Shown: positions 36,322-47,489, counted from the first letter of the stretch. The stretch: DNA of 64,000 nt from Gammaproteobacteria bacterium (GCA_026706935.1 JAPOXV010000019.1:372001-436000), one strand, 5' to 3'. A program made the numbers and translations. The notes: generated by a model not told the origin, from the sequence alone.

Positions 36322-37794
36322 TTACCCTATTTTTTGACCTGTATCTTCCGCGTGCTGCGCGATGATACCTTCTGATTGCTCATCGAGCACGTGGATCAAC
36401 GAACGACTTCGCTGATGTGCGAGCGCATGCAGCAATACCGTTGGAATCGCTACACAAAGACCGAGTACCGTGGTCATTAGAGCGGTTGAAATACCACTTG
36501 CCATGATCTTCGGATCGCCGGTTCCGTACAAGGTGATAGCTTGGAACGTTTGGATCATCCCGATCACGGTACCCAAAAGACCCATCAGGGGGGCAACGAC
36601 CGAGATCACTTGCACGATCGCAATGTTCCTCGATATCTTCGGTGTTTCTTGCAACACCGCCTCACCCATCTTCAGTTGTAGCGTTTCGACGTCGACCTCT
36701 CGGTTATTGTGATACACGCCAATGACCCGACCTAGTGGGTTACCGGAATCTGGTTCACCTGGATTCTGCCTTTGTGCGTTAACTTTCCGCGCCGTGAAAA
36801 ACAATGCAATCAAACGCTCCAACGCCAGAATAACACCGATGAGACCGACCGTGATGATGACCGATCCGACATATCCGCCTTGGCCATCACAGAACAGCCA
36901 GTAACACTTACCTGTCGCAAAACCGCCAAACGGCGTACCGACCATCTCTCCGAGCGTCGCTCGTTGAATCTCAAGGCTGAGCAGCGAACCACGCGTCGGG
37001 TCCAATGCAAACCCTACCAATTCGCCTGGATCCGCGTCATAGAGCCGTCTCGCCGAACCTGTAAACTCGGCCGACGGTTGCCGTGAAAGCTCGGTCAGAG
37101 CCTTTAGATCCACGTCAAAATTCACATAGCCATCGGGTCCAACCATGTTGAATTCACCAATGCGAATGATGTCCGTTGCTACTTGAGCCCCGGACAGCAT
37201 GTTGACCGAAGTTGAGAACTTTGACACGTTTGACGATTCGATCATTTGCTGTTGGAGCATTGACCAAATTTCTTCCATCTCGTAAATGGAAGCAAGCTCG
37301 CTGGCCGTTCCCATACGTGCTGCGAAATCAGCCAGGAACTGTTCGCGACCCTGAATTTCCAAACTGATGATGGAACCTTCGAAGTTACCGCGTGCATCAC
37401 CTGCGACTTGCTGGAGAACCCCGAACAGTTCCCTAAGTGAACCTAGTCGGTCATCGAGAAGCTCCTGCAAGTCACCTATACGGACCTCATTCGATTCGTA
37501 CTGTGTGTCAAGTTGATTGCTTCGCCGCTCAAGCCGTGCTTGTTCAGCGTTCGCTTCGTTTAAGAGACGTTGCTGATTTGCCTGACTCGCGAGAAACTCC
37601 GCTTCTCTCTGCGCATGCTCACGGTTTTCGACAATCCGCCGATCTTGTATGTTCTGCAATAGCTCATCGAGTGTGTTCGCTTTTACGACCTCAAGTCCAG
37701 CTTCCTCGAGAATGCTCTCCTCTTGCGCGAAGAGATAGGAACCGAGTACGCATAGGAGACTCGCTACGCTAATTCTTAACCAATTCGGTTTCAT
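36322..37794 (-). CDS. Large TolQ/ExbB-like protein with periplasmic coiled-coil (TtpC-like)
   Basis: A 490-residue protein: signal peptide to about residue 24, a coiled-coil-rich region of roughly 230 residues with many Q, E and R (for example ANAEQARLERRSNQLDTQ), then a membrane helix near 290 and an ExbB core ending PLMGLLGTVIGMIQTFQAIT and STALMTTVLGLCVAIPTVLL. This architecture matches TtpC of Vibrio TonB2 systems, which is needed for those systems to work. Its ATG directly follows the stop of the DUF3450 gene. Confidence 0.88.
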   Translation of the reverse strand: MKPNWLRISVASLLCVLGSYLFAQEESILEEAGLEVVKANTLDELLQNIQDRRIVENREHAQREAEFLASQANQQRLLNEANAEQARLERRSNQLDTQYESNEVRIGDLQELLDDRLGSLRELFGVLQQVAGDARGNFEGSIISLEIQGREQFLADFAARMGTASELASIYEMEEIWSMLQQQMIESSNVSKFSTSVNMLSGAQVATDIIRIGEFNMVGPDGYVNFDVDLKALTELSRQPSAEFTGSARRLYDADPGELVGFALDPTRGSLLSLEIQRATLGEMVGTPFGGFATGKCYWLFCDGQGGYVGSVIITVGLIGVILALERLIALFFTARKVNAQRQNPGEPDSGNPLGRVIGVYHNNREVDVETLQLKMGEAVLQETPKISRNIAIVQVISVVAPLMGLLGTVIGMIQTFQAITLYGTGDPKIMASGISTALMTTVLGLCVAIPTVLLHALAHQRSRSLIHVLDEQSEGIIAQHAEDTGQKIG

Positions 37795-38610
37795 CTACGA
37801 GCCCTCCGGTGCGTGGACAGGGACAACGAACAAGCCACTCGTCAGCTGTTTTCTCGCCATCTTTAGACCATTACGGGTCGGCGTTGTGAAGGAATCGTCA
37901 AGTACTTCCCATTGCCGCGTTTCCTTGTTCCAGAAACCCGTTTCGGAGGCGTCAGTCGTTTGATAGAGAAGTGCGACACGCCCAACTTGGAGGATATCGA
38001 CGATGCGAGTCTGACCTTCGACTTCGATTTCGCCCGTATAGGGGGTTAATGTACGGCCGTATTCATTTTCGATTTGGTACGCTCGCAATACTTGACTGAA
38101 TTGTTCGGAGACCGCCACGTCTGCTCGCTCCATCAGGTCCTTGAGCCGATCGACCCGGTCGCGTCGCTCGTCCAGCAAAAATGGAAGGTCCAGCTGAACG
38201 AACTGCTCTAGGCCATCGATCATTCGCCACATAAGCGGCACAATCTGGCGTTGGATCACCGTGACGTCATCGATCGACTTGTTTAACGTCGCAATCTGGC
38301 GTTCTTGATTTGCGATCTGACGTTCGAGCTGTCGGTTGTAAACACGCAGTCCATCGTTGACCTTTAGAACCGCCTTGTATTGGTTAAGCAGATCGTTGGT
38401 TTCTTCCGCAACGTCGTTGATCTTCGCTTGAGATGCACGCGCATCTTCGTTGATCGCTTCGGCTACGGCGTAGACATCATCTAACGTGGTCTCAGCTGTG
38501 ATCGGCACCGCTACTGCGCCAGCGACGCTGATCAGCAGACCAGCGCAAAGCAGCCTACTTGATTTCCTAAGAAAAATACTCATGTGAATTCGAGTACCCC
38601 CTTCCTTCAT
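37795..38610 (-). CDS. DUF3450 periplasmic coiled-coil protein
   Basis: A DUF3450 protein, the usual first gene of TonB2-type clusters. The frame opens at 38610; an internal ATG at 38583 (MSIFLRKSSRLLCAGLL) directly begins the signal peptide, so the first nine residues are doubtful. A long coiled coil follows (ERQIANQERQIATLNKSIDD), then a globular end with VGRVALLYQTTDA and FWNKETRQWEVLDD. The molecular role is unknown; location should be periplasmic. It begins the operon read leftwards to the TPR gene. Confidence 0.85.
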   Translation of the reverse strand: MKEGGTRIHMSIFLRKSSRLLCAGLLISVAGAVAVPITAETTLDDVYAVAEAINEDARASQAKINDVAEETNDLLNQYKAVLKVNDGLRVYNRQLERQIANQERQIATLNKSIDDVTVIQRQIVPLMWRMIDGLEQFVQLDLPFLLDERRDRVDRLKDLMERADVAVSEQFSQVLRAYQIENEYGRTLTPYTGEIEVEGQTRIVDILQVGRVALLYQTTDASETGFWNKETRQWEVLDDSFTTPTRNGLKMARKQLTSGLFVVPVHAPEGS

Positions 38611-38840
38611 TCATCCTACGACCTTTCGAGTCGTTAACTTAACCCTTGAGCAACGGCTCGCAACCGTTTCTACTCGGTTTCGTTGTCGAAACGGTTTCAC
38701 CCATCCATCCTGCGCCTTGCATTTGCACTGGTCTCGTCACAGTCGACAGACTGTTTCGAGGAGCAACTTTCAAGCGCGATGCGGATAGTTCCACCACGTC
38801 ATTTATATGCTATCGCGATTAGCAGACTCTGTCGCATCGC

Positions 38841-39512
38841 TCAGCCAATGTGCTCAGCTAAGAATCCTACGGTTCGTTGCTTCGCGAGCGCCGCGGCTTC
38901 CGCATTGTAAGAAGCGCGATGGTCGCAATTAAACCCATGGTCGGCGGGATAGGTGAATACCGTCGCGTCGGGCTGAGCCGCCTTTATATCTTCAACATCT
39001 GACATGGGAATCATCTGATCAAGTTCGCCAAAATGCATCATGACCGGACATCGAGCAACCTGATCTTTTTCGGCGGCAATTCCACCTCCATAGAACGGCG
39101 CAGCACACGCGATTCCTCGAAGTTGACATGCCGACAACCAGGTTAATAGACCGCCGTAGCAGTATCCGATGACAGCCACCTTGCCCCATTTTCCGATTTC
39201 CTCGACGGCCGCCTGAATATCCGCTAGTGTTTTTGCGCGATCGGTGTCCTGGAACGCGAACTTCATGCCCTCAGCCATGTCATCTCCCTCATATCCGAGT
39301 TCGATATTGCGCTTAGCCCGGTCGAAAATCTGAGGTGCGATGACCGCGTAGCCCTCCGCAGCATAGCCATCAACGACTTCACGTATATGAGAATTGACAC
39401 CAAAAATTTCTTGGATGACCACGATTCCACCTTTTGGATCATCGTCGGGTATTGCCTCATACGCGCCTAATGTGAACCCATCTTCTGCATGTAATTGACG
39501 CTGCTCGCCCAT
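38841..39512 (-). CDS. Dienelactone hydrolase family protein
   Basis: A 223-residue alpha/beta hydrolase of the dienelactone hydrolase family. The nucleophile is a cysteine in VIGYCYGGLLTW, with a likely acid in HFGELDQMIP and the histidine in YPADHGFNCD. Characterised members open dienelactones in chlorocatechol breakdown, but many chromosomal relatives have other or unknown substrates. It is divergent from phoB. The 230 bases after it, before the DUF3450 gene, hold two alternative hairpins around 38663-38700 but no gene. Confidence 0.88.
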   Translation of the reverse strand: MGEQRQLHAEDGFTLGAYEAIPDDDPKGGIVVIQEIFGVNSHIREVVDGYAAEGYAVIAPQIFDRAKRNIELGYEGDDMAEGMKFAFQDTDRAKTLADIQAAVEEIGKWGKVAVIGYCYGGLLTWLSACQLRGIACAAPFYGGGIAAEKDQVARCPVMMHFGELDQMIPMSDVEDIKAAQPDATVFTYPADHGFNCDHRASYNAEAAALAKQRTVGFLAEHIG

Positions 39513-39697
39513 GCTATTTAAGCCTTTCTATAAGTCGTCACGTTCGATTTTCTCGATATCTCCGGATGTAACACTCGTGTCTTCAGTTGGACCTCGCGCG
39601 ATCCGGAACTACGTCAGTCACCGATATCGAAGCGCCGCATTGTAAGCTTGCCAAATCCCAGATCCGCAATAACAAGCTAAGCTTCATTTCGTTACGA

Positions 39698-39715
39698 AAT
39701 TCACGAAAGTGTCAT
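39698..39715 (+). promoter_or_regulatory. Possible PHO box upstream of phoB
   Basis: AATTCAC-GAAA-GTGTCAT resembles the two 7-base repeats, 11 bases apart, to which PhoB binds (consensus CTGTCAT). The second repeat matches 6 of 7 and the first only about 3 of 7. It ends 46 bases before the phoB ATG, a reasonable position for a self-controlled pho operon. Without a profile search this stays tentative. Confidence 0.35.
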
Positions 39716-39761
39716 ATCTAATTCCATCCTATTCCTATTGGATTTCTACTAACAAATCACA

Positions 39762-40460
39762 ATGACCTCGCACCACGTTCTGGTAGTTGAAGACGAGCAA
39801 GAAATACGAGAATTGCTACAGTACTCTATCGGGCGATCCGGCTACGCCGTGACCGTGGTTCCAGACGCCGAATCTGCCCTCGATCAACTAAAGAATGAAG
39901 CGCCAGATCTGATCCTAATCGACTGGATGTTGCCACGCATGAACGGGATCGAATTAGCACGTCGGATTCGACACGACCAGTACACGAAAGACATCCCGCT
40001 CATCATGTTGACCGCTCGCGGTGAGGAAGTCGACAAACTCAAGAGCTTCGATGCTGGTGTAGACGACTACGTGACGAAGCCGTTTTCACCCCGTGAGCTA
40101 AACGCACGGATTAGAGCGCTGCTACGTCGTTCCGGTGATGCGGAAGGGAGACAGTTGTTGGTCGGAAATCTGACGCTAGACACGGTCGCGCACAGCGTTT
40201 GCGTAAACGGGTCCAACGTCCACTTGAGACCTACTGAGTTCCGCCTTCTGGAACTATTTCTTCGGCACCCTAAGCGCGCGTTTAGCCGTAGTCAGCTGCT
40301 GGATTTAGTTTGGGGACGTAGCGTCTACGTCGATAAGCGAACAGTTGACGTGCATGTATTACGCCTTAGAAAAGCGTTACACGAATATGAACTGGATACC
40401 CTAGTACAGACGGTACATGGCGTCGGTTATCGTCTGAATCCTACTTTCGGAAGTGCGTGA
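39762..40460 (+). CDS. phoB: Phosphate regulon response regulator
   Basis: A 232-residue OmpR/PhoB-type regulator. The receiver domain has the acidic pair in VVEDEQEI, the phosphorylated D54 in LILIDWMLPRMNG, and the lysine in DDYVTKPFSPREL. The C-terminal winged helix contains RPTEFRLLELFLRHPKRAFSR (shown in part: RPTEFRLLELFL) and VDVHVLRLRKAL. It begins the phoBR-pstSCAB-phoU run, and phosphate limitation is the expected signal. Its stop overlaps the phoR GTG. Confidence 0.94.
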   Translation: MTSHHVLVVEDEQEIRELLQYSIGRSGYAVTVVPDAESALDQLKNEAPDLILIDWMLPRMNGIELARRIRHDQYTKDIPLIMLTARGEEVDKLKSFDAGVDDYVTKPFSPRELNARIRALLRRSGDAEGRQLLVGNLTLDTVAHSVCVNGSNVHLRPTEFRLLELFLRHPKRAFSRSQLLDLVWGRSVYVDKRTVDVHVLRLRKALHEYELDTLVQTVHGVGYRLNPTFGSA

Positions 40461-41758
40461 AATCACGCTGGTCAAGAATCCTAATAGCAGTTGGATTCGG
40501 ACTCGCGGCGCTTGTGCTCGAGCTGTCGACCGGGTTAACCGGCTGGGCGTTCGTGTGTTTGCTTGGAGGTTTTCTCATTTACGTCCTCGTCCGTGGACAG
40601 GAAGTAAGAAAGTGGCTGAACAACCCCCTTCAACCGATGCCGTTGAAATCCGCAGCCTGGGAAGACGCAGCAAAGCAAGTTACCCGATCTATCGAGCATT
40701 CCCGCGGTCGATCGCACACACTCCTGCAAGCACTCAAGCGGATTCGTTCAACATCTGACTATTTGCCAGACGCATGGATTACGTTGCACCAACAGCACGA
40801 GATTGAGACGTTTAACCTATCCGCTCAGAATCTCCTCGGCATCAAGCCGTCGGATATCGGAGCCGATCTGACAACCTTGATTCGTCACCCAAGTCTTAAT
40901 CGCCTCTTGACTGAGGATGCCGTCGAAATCGTCGAAATCGCTTCGCCGATTGACGATGCCAAACGCCTTGAGATTCGTGTCGTTGAACTCGACCAAAGCC
41001 GCCAGCTCGTCATCGCGCGCGATATCTCAGAACTCAATCGCCTCCTTACGATGCGCCAAGACTTTATCGCCAATGTATCCCATGAGTTGCGAACACCGCT
41101 GACAGTGATGCTCGGGTATGTTGAATCCATGACGAATGATGAGCTGAGTGAAGAGACCCTTCGCGAGCTGGCTAAGCGTCTTGTTACGCCGGTCGATCGG
41201 ATGCGCTTTATGGTTGATGATCTGCTAACGCTAACGCAGCTTGAGTCTGCGCCGCTACCTACAGACGACGAGATCCAATCAATCAACGGTCAAGGTGAGA
41301 TCGCATCCGTTATCGATGAGGCACGTTCGCTCACCACACCCGATCACCTTCTCAAGCTCGAAGTGGATCCGGACTTGTACATTGAATGCGTACCGTCTGA
41401 GATCCATAGCGCATTCCTGAATCTTGTTACGAATGCTATTCGTTATAGCCCAGACGGTGGAGAAATAACGATCCGCTTACATCGTGAAGGTGAATACGCT
41501 CGATTCGAAGTTGAGGATCAAGGCGTCGGCATCCCTCCTGAGTCGATCTCTCGACTCACTGAACGTTTCTACCGTGTTGATATGAAAGTCAGTAGAGCAC
41601 GCGGCGGCACCGGCCTCGGGCTTGCGATCGTCAAACACGTTCTCAGACGTCATCAATCTGAACTGCAGATAAGAAGCACGGTTGGGAAAGGCAGTCAGTT
41701 TTTCTTCGATTTGCCATTGACCTCCTGTGCACAGATCGAGAGTCGCGTTATTCAATGA
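40457..41758 (+). CDS. phoR: Phosphate regulon sensor histidine kinase
   Basis: A 433-residue sensor kinase: two membrane helices in the first 46 residues, a PAS domain around 100-190, the phosphorylated H209 in [20 protein letters not shown], then the ATPase with [20 protein letters not shown] and [14 protein letters not shown]. This is the PhoR layout, lacking a large periplasmic sensor; PhoR senses phosphate through the Pst transporter and PhoU. The GTG start overlaps phoB (GTGA) and the stop overlaps pstS (ATGA). Confidence 0.94.
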   Translation: MKSRWSRILIAVGFGLAALVLELSTGLTGWAFVCLLGGFLIYVLVRGQEVRKWLNNPLQPMPLKSAAWEDAAKQVTRSIEHSRGRSHTLLQALKRIRSTSDYLPDAWITLHQQHEIETFNLSAQNLLGIKPSDIGADLTTLIRHPSLNRLLTEDAVEIVEIASPIDDAKRLEIRVVELDQSRQLVIARDISELNRLLTMRQDFIANVSHELRTPLTVMLGYVESMTNDELSEETLRELAKRLVTPVDRMRFMVDDLLTLTQLESAPLPTDDEIQSINGQGEIASVIDEARSLTTPDHLLKLEVDPDLYIECVPSEIHSAFLNLVTNAIRYSPDGGEITIRLHREGEYARFEVEDQGVGIPPESISRLTERFYRVDMKVSRARGGTGLGLAIVKHVLRRHQSELQIRSTVGKGSQFFFDLPLTSCAQIESRVIQ

Positions 41759-42714
41759 AGAACATTCGATTTCCCGCTCTGATCGTGATCGTGTGCATGT
41801 CAGTCGCGAGTTGGGTTATCGCGGAGGAACTACCAAGCTACGAACGTGTAAGCGGCGTGTCTGGCAATCTGTCAAGCGTGGGTTCGGATACGCTCGCTAA
41901 CTTAATGACGCTATGGGCGGAGGCGTTCGAGAAAGACTACCCAAACGTCAACATTCAGGTCCAAGCGGCAGGTTCGTCAACAGCACCGCCAGCTCTAACG
42001 GAAGGCGTATCGAATTTCGGACCCATGAGCCGCAAAATGAAGGACAAGGAAATCGAAGCATTCGAGAAGCACTACGGGTATAAGCCACTTGGCGTACGAG
42101 TCGCCATCGATGCGCTGGCAATCTATGTACACAAGGACAACCCGATCGAATCACTCACGATTCAGCAGGTAGATGCCGTATTCTCAACAACGCGACGATG
42201 TGGAGGAACACGCAACGTACGTACGTGGGGAGATTTAGGTCTAGACGGGAGCTGGGTAAACCGCCCATTGCAACTCTACGGTCGAAATTCTGTATCGGGT
42301 ACGTACGGTTATTTCAAGCAAGTGGGTTTGTGCTCGGGTGATTTTAAGAATACCGTGAACGAGCAACCTGGATCAGCGTCCGTCGTGCAATCAGTTACCG
42401 CGTCCCTAAACGGAATTGGCTATTCCGGCGTCGGCTATGTCACATCCGGCGTACGTGCTGTCCCGATCGCGGAGGACTCCGCGATGCCCCCTGTGGTTGT
42501 CACGACCGAAACTGCACTTGACGGCAGCTACCCTCTGCGTCGCTACCTGTATATCTACGTGAACAAGAAGCCAGATACGCCGCTCAACCCTCTCGAGTTT
42601 GAATTCTTACGTATGGTCCTCTCTGAGACCGGTCAGGAGGTCGTCGAGAAAGATGGCTACGTACCACTGTCTGCTCGCATGGTCAATCGCGAGCTGAACC
42701 GGTTGACCAACTAA
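41755..42714 (+). CDS. pstS: PstS-family phosphate-binding protein
   Basis: A 319-residue periplasmic phosphate-binding protein with a signal peptide ending near VASWVIA. Phosphate-contact blocks are visible: [33 protein letters not shown] and [14 protein letters not shown]. It belongs to the PstS branch of marine and pseudomonad type rather than close to E. coli PstS. Its ATG overlaps the phoR stop, so it may depend on the phoB promoter, although PstS is usually needed in excess. Confidence 0.93.
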   Translation: MKNIRFPALIVIVCMSVASWVIAEELPSYERVSGVSGNLSSVGSDTLANLMTLWAEAFEKDYPNVNIQVQAAGSSTAPPALTEGVSNFGPMSRKMKDKEIEAFEKHYGYKPLGVRVAIDALAIYVHKDNPIESLTIQQVDAVFSTTRRCGGTRNVRTWGDLGLDGSWVNRPLQLYGRNSVSGTYGYFKQVGLCSGDFKNTVNEQPGSASVVQSVTASLNGIGYSGVGYVTSGVRAVPIAEDSAMPPVVVTTETALDGSYPLRRYLYIYVNKKPDTPLNPLEFEFLRMVLSETGQEVVEKDGYVPLSARMVNRELNRLTN

Positions 42715-42720
42715 CACGCT

Positions 42721-44910
42721 ATGACGACCTACGACTTGCCGAAGATCTCGAACCGGCGCAAGTGGACAAACACGATTACCGCAAAGGTGATCGGCGCTGG
42801 AGGCATTGCAGTTATTGCAGCGATCGTACTGATCATGGGGTACCTGTTTTGGGTCATCTTGCCGATTTTCGCACCCACGACGATCGAACCTCTCGATAAC
42901 GTATCGCAATTACCTGATGATGTGCTTGCGATCGGATCCGACGACAGTTTCGAAATCGTCACGTTGATTCGCGGGAATGGCGACGTCGAGTTTCGAAATG
43001 CTTCGACATTCGATATCGAAAACGCTATTGAAGTAAGTTCCGCGTCTTGGCGTGACGTCACGCCGGTCTTCCCTACAACGGACACGTACGCGGCTCGGGA
43101 TGTCGGAGACGAAATCCGGTTCTTTCGTATTGTCCATCAAGTTCGATACATCAACGACGAACGCACTTTACAGCAGAGCATAACGCCGTTATTCCTCGGA
43201 TCGGCTTATCAGCTGCCACCGAACGCCACGGACTTTGACGTGTACCGAAGTGACGAAGACCTCCGCATCGTCGCCCGATTGGACGACGGTTCACTCCTGC
43301 TCGTTGAATTCGAAGACATAGACGACGAATTCGAACTGGAGTTCCCAGACGAAAACACGATGCCAGGACCCATCGGCCCGTATCGCACATTCTTTGGTCC
43401 TCGAAGTCGCTTCCTCTACAACGTAAATCAGGAAACAGGAGAATTTCAGCTCATATTAGTACCGTCGGTACTAAGACCGAGAGTTCTGCAGGAATCGTCA
43501 TTCGCCGAAAACGGCGACGCGCCAACCGCCGTGGAACCTCTTCTTGGTCGGTACTCGCTTCTTGTGGGTCACCGTACAGGATCGGTTCGTCAGTGGTCGT
43601 TGTCCCCATCCGAAGTCGGTACGATTCTAAAGCCGATTCGGACGATGACGTTCGGCACACCAATCTCAGCATTGGCGAGCGAACAACGTCGCAAAGGCTT
43701 CGTCGCAGTAGATGCGCAGAACAATGCGCATTTGGCGTACACGACATCCGACCGATTACTCGCGTCCATTGACCTTGGCGCGATCCCAACGCAGCTCGTG
43801 TTTTCGCCACGATCGGATCGGCTCGTCACGTATCAAGGTACCGAGATCCGAACCTACGCAATCGAGAACGCTCACCCTGAGATTTCGTGGGGTTCGCTAT
43901 GGAGCAAGGTTTGGTATGAAGGTTATGAAGAACCTGTGTTCAGTTGGCAGAGTTCCTCAGCCGATACTGACTTCGAACCAAAGTTCTCATTGACGCCGCT
44001 TCTATTCGGCACTCTCAAGGCAGCCTTTTATGCAATGATCTTCGCGACACCGATCGCAGTGGCCGGTGCTATCTACACGGCTAATTTCATGTCTCCCGGG
44101 ATGCGTGCGTGGGTGAAACCTGGTATCGAGATCATGGCGGCATTGCCGACCGTCATCATTGGTTTCCTTGCAGGATTGTGGTTAGCCCCGATTGTCGAGG
44201 ACCACCTTACCTCTGTCTTGTTGTGCGGGATCGTACTCCCGATTGGAATGCTGTTGTTCGCAACGATTTGGTCAAGGTTACCGAGTCGCGTGCATAGTGC
44301 ATGCGATGGATGGTTCGCCGCGATCGCGATTCCCGTGCTTGTTTTCCTTACGTGGGTCACACTCGAATTCGATCAACCGCTCGCAGATCTGTTTTTCGAC
44401 GGTGATGCGAAGGCTTGGATGTATGAGAAACTCGGACTCGAGTACGACCAACGCAATGCACTCATCATCGGTATCGCGATGGGGTTGGCGGTCATTCCTA
44501 CGATTTTCGCGATCTCAGAAGATGCAATCTACGGGGTTCCTCAACACCTCGTTCACGGGTCACTCGCACTTGGCGCCACGCGTTGGCAAACGCTCGTCCG
44601 AGTCGTTCTACTCACGGCGAGTCCGGGGATATTCTCTGCGATCATGATCGGGTTCGGCCGTGCAGTCGGTGAGACTATGATCGTCTTGATGGCAACAGGT
44701 AATACGCCCATCATGGATCTCAATCTGTTTCAAGGCATGCGTACCTTTGCTGCGAATATCGCCGTAGAAATGCCTGAGTCTGAAGCGAATTCCACACATT
44801 TCCGAATCCTCTTCTTAACAGCGCTGGTGTTGTTCGTCATTACGTTTATGTTCAACACGCTTGCAGAGATCGTACGTAATCGCCTAAGGACGCGCTATGG
44901 CAACCTCTGA
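42721..44910 (+). CDS. pstC: Phosphate ABC transporter permease PstC, enlarged
   Basis: At 729 residues it is more than twice the E. coli PstC length. A first membrane helix near residues 20-45 is followed by about 390 residues of extra, probably periplasmic sequence with beta-propeller-like character (RYSLLVGHRTGSVRQWSL; FGTPISALASEQRRKGFV), then the PstC permease core from about residue 440. The EAA-type loop is [20 protein letters not shown]. Such long PstC proteins are known in Pseudomonas and relatives. It overlaps pstA by 14 bases. Confidence 0.93.
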   Translation: MTTYDLPKISNRRKWTNTITAKVIGAGGIAVIAAIVLIMGYLFWVILPIFAPTTIEPLDNVSQLPDDVLAIGSDDSFEIVTLIRGNGDVEFRNASTFDIENAIEVSSASWRDVTPVFPTTDTYAARDVGDEIRFFRIVHQVRYINDERTLQQSITPLFLGSAYQLPPNATDFDVYRSDEDLRIVARLDDGSLLLVEFEDIDDEFELEFPDENTMPGPIGPYRTFFGPRSRFLYNVNQETGEFQLILVPSVLRPRVLQESSFAENGDAPTAVEPLLGRYSLLVGHRTGSVRQWSLSPSEVGTILKPIRTMTFGTPISALASEQRRKGFVAVDAQNNAHLAYTTSDRLLASIDLGAIPTQLVFSPRSDRLVTYQGTEIRTYAIENAHPEISWGSLWSKVWYEGYEEPVFSWQSSSADTDFEPKFSLTPLLFGTLKAAFYAMIFATPIAVAGAIYTANFMSPGMRAWVKPGIEIMAALPTVIIGFLAGLWLAPIVEDHLTSVLLCGIVLPIGMLLFATIWSRLPSRVHSACDGWFAAIAIPVLVFLTWVTLEFDQPLADLFFDGDAKAWMYEKLGLEYDQRNALIIGIAMGLAVIPTIFAISEDAIYGVPQHLVHGSLALGATRWQTLVRVVLLTASPGIFSAIMIGFGRAVGETMIVLMATGNTPIMDLNLFQGMRTFAANIAVEMPESEANSTHFRILFLTALVLFVITFMFNTLAEIVRNRLRTRYGNL

Positions 44911-46588
44911 CAGCGTCTCTCAGGATTTAAGTCTCCAAAGACAATCGTTACTCACATGGTGGCGATCTGGTGATCCGTGGATATGGCTCACCTCTACGGC
45001 GGTCGCTGCGAGCGTTGCCGCGGTACTAGGTTTGATTGGTTTGCTGGCGGTCAATGGGTTAGCACACTTTTGGCCGTCTCAGGTACTGTCCATCGAGTAC
45101 GAACGATTTGGTACAACGACAACGATTTTTGGCGAACTCAGCGAACGTGAGTCCATAGGTCGATACCAGTTCTTGGAAGCGAATCCAGGCTACGACAGAG
45201 ACCTCCCGACGACGGTCGAACGGTGGTTGATCAAGACGGGCAATCGGCAGGCGAATCCTCCCGATTTCCGTTGGCTGTACGCACATGACGTCATCGAGAG
45301 TAGTGTGCCCACGAGTGTCGTCGTAATCGAACGCACCGAATGGGGCGATGCGTTCGGACACTTAGTTGGTATCAAGGCGGCCGGCGAACCTGTCGAACCC
45401 GGAGACCTTTGGGAAGAGTTCCAGGCACGCATTGAACGAACAGCATCAATCCGAGAGGGCATTGACGAGCTCCAGGAAGGCAGTATCAACGGAATTAACT
45501 ACGAACTTGAATCCATCCGACTGGAGAAGCGTCGACGACAACTCGACGCCCATCATGAATTCAGTGATCTTGAAGCCAGAGAGAGCGCCTTACGAGCCGA
45601 TTACGCGGTCGTCGAGAATCAGGTGTTTGACCTGACGAGCGAACTAGAACGTGACACCGCGAGTCTTGCTCTCGCCGACGGTCGCGTTATAGATATACCG
45701 ATTAGCACGATCATCCAAGCGTGGATGCCCAACAGCATGTCTATATGGCAAAAACTCGGGCTCTATTTCAAAAATCTGTGGAATTTCTTGACCGAAGACC
45801 CGCGCGAAGCCAATACGGAGGGTGGCGTTTATCCTGCGTTATTCGGTACCGTACTTATGGTATTGCTGATGTCAGCTTTGGTCACCCCATTTGGAGTTAT
45901 CGCAGCTCTGTATCTCCGTGAGTATGCCAAACAAGGTCCCTTGGTACAACTGATACGTATCGCTGTCAATAACCTTGCTGGTGTACCATCTATCGTCTAT
46001 GGGGTTTTCGGACTCGGTTTCTTTGTTTATCTGATCGGGGGTACGATCGACGATCTGTTCTTTCCCGAAGCTAAACCTGCGCCGACGTTTGGCACCCCAG
46101 GGCTAATTTGGGCATCACTGACACTCGCCTTGTTGACCGTACCCGTCGTGATCGTATCTACCGAAGAAGGATTGACACGCATTCCGCGTGAGGTCCGTGA
46201 AGGCAGCTTAGCGCTCGGTGCGACCAAAGCTGAAACCATCTTCAAGGTGGTTTTACCGATGGCGAGTCCATCGATCTTAACCGGCATGATATTGGCCGTA
46301 GCACGAGCGGCCGGTGAAGTCGCACCCCTGATGCTTGTAGGCGTTGTCAAACTTGCGCCAACGCTACCAATCGATGGAAACTTCCCTTATCTTCACCTCG
46401 AACGCAAATTTATGCATCTTGGATTCCATATCTATGATGTTGGTTTTCAGAGTCCAAATGTCGATGCGGCCAGACCGCTTGTGTTCGCGACTGCTTTGCT
46501 CTTGGTTTTAATCATCATCGTCTTGAATCTAACTGCGATAACCCTTCGCAACCGTCTTGAGGCACGGTATAGAGTGAGCGTTAATTAA
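44897..46588 (+). CDS. pstA: Phosphate ABC transporter permease PstA, enlarged
   Basis: A 563-residue permease. After the first membrane helix (about 35-57), roughly 240 residues of soluble sequence are inserted, including a predicted coiled coil ([20 protein letters not shown]). The transport core follows, with [40 protein letters not shown] and the EAA loop [20 protein letters not shown]. The large size parallels PstC in the same operon. Its stop overlaps the pstB ATG (TAATG). Confidence 0.94.
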   Translation: MATSDSVSQDLSLQRQSLLTWWRSGDPWIWLTSTAVAASVAAVLGLIGLLAVNGLAHFWPSQVLSIEYERFGTTTTIFGELSERESIGRYQFLEANPGYDRDLPTTVERWLIKTGNRQANPPDFRWLYAHDVIESSVPTSVVVIERTEWGDAFGHLVGIKAAGEPVEPGDLWEEFQARIERTASIREGIDELQEGSINGINYELESIRLEKRRRQLDAHHEFSDLEARESALRADYAVVENQVFDLTSELERDTASLALADGRVIDIPISTIIQAWMPNSMSIWQKLGLYFKNLWNFLTEDPREANTEGGVYPALFGTVLMVLLMSALVTPFGVIAALYLREYAKQGPLVQLIRIAVNNLAGVPSIVYGVFGLGFFVYLIGGTIDDLFFPEAKPAPTFGTPGLIWASLTLALLTVPVVIVSTEEGLTRIPREVREGSLALGATKAETIFKVVLPMASPSILTGMILAVARAAGEVAPLMLVGVVKLAPTLPIDGNFPYLHLERKFMHLGFHIYDVGFQSPNVDAARPLVFATALLLVLIIIVLNLTAITLRNRLEARYRVSVN

Positions 46589-47451
46589 TGGCGGACGAGC
46601 GAGTAGACGGTAATTTCGAATTGAATACCGCCCCTGAGGTCCCGACGCCCGCATCGTCGATCGCGGAAGCGCTTTCCCCGGATGATTGGGCGGAGGAAGA
46701 TATCTGTCTCACGGTATCCGAACTCTATCTGTATTACGGCGACAACGAAGCGCTTTCTGATATCTCAATGAGTGTCGCACGTCAACGAGTCACGGCGTTG
46801 ATCGGGCCGTCAGGTTGTGGAAAGTCAACTTTGTTACGATGCTTCAATCGAATGAACGACCTTATAGACAACGTTCGAATCACCGGCGAGATTGAACTCA
46901 ATGGCATGGAGATTCATCGCACCACCGTTGATATCGCTCAACTACGGCGTCGTGTCGGCATGGTATTTCAGCGACCGAATCCGTTTCCTAAGTCAATCTA
47001 TGAAAACGTAGCCTACGGTTTGCGTCTTCAAGGTAGATTACCCAAGAGCGAACTCGACGACCGCGTCGAATGGGCTCTGAAAAACGCTGCGCTTTGGGAA
47101 GAAGTGAGTGACCGATTGAACGAGACAGCTCTCGGACTCTCGGGCGGCCAACAACAACGACTCGTAATTGCCCGCGCCATCGCTGTACAGCCTGATGTTC
47201 TGTTGCTGGACGAACCAGCATCAGCGCTTGATCCGATTTCGACACTAAAAATCGAAGAACTGATTCACCAACTCAAACAAGACTATACGATACTGATCGT
47301 AACGCACAACATGCAACAGGCAGCGCGAGTTTCCGACTATACCGGTTTCCTATATCTTGGCAAGCTGGTTGAGTATGACACCACCAACACCATCTTTACG
47401 AATCCATCTGAAAAGCAAACTGAAGACTACATCACCGGTAGGTACGGCTAA
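46588..47451 (+). CDS. pstB: Phosphate ABC transporter ATP-binding protein
   Basis: A 287-residue ABC ATPase with a 40-residue N-terminal extension before the usual start. The Walker A motif is GPSGCGKST (about 73-81), the signature [16 protein letters not shown], and Walker [14 protein letters not shown]. These and [17 protein letters not shown] are characteristic of PstB. It energises PstCA and follows pstA with a 1-base overlap; phoU starts 38 bases later. Confidence 0.96.
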   Translation: MADERVDGNFELNTAPEVPTPASSIAEALSPDDWAEEDICLTVSELYLYYGDNEALSDISMSVARQRVTALIGPSGCGKSTLLRCFNRMNDLIDNVRITGEIELNGMEIHRTTVDIAQLRRRVGMVFQRPNPFPKSIYENVAYGLRLQGRLPKSELDDRVEWALKNAALWEEVSDRLNETALGLSGGQQQRLVIARAIAVQPDVLLLDEPASALDPISTLKIEELIHQLKQDYTILIVTHNMQQAARVSDYTGFLYLGKLVEYDTTNTIFTNPSEKQTEDYITGRYG

Positions 47452-47489
47452 CGATGACCCATCGTCGAACCATCTAACGGACGACAACC

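Noticed and set aside
38663-38700. AACCGTTTC/GAAACGGTT inverted repeat upstream of the DUF3450 gene as a Fur or other operator
   Set aside because: It does not match the Fur consensus and can be explained as a hairpin after the dienelactone hydrolase gene; no T-run, so not called.
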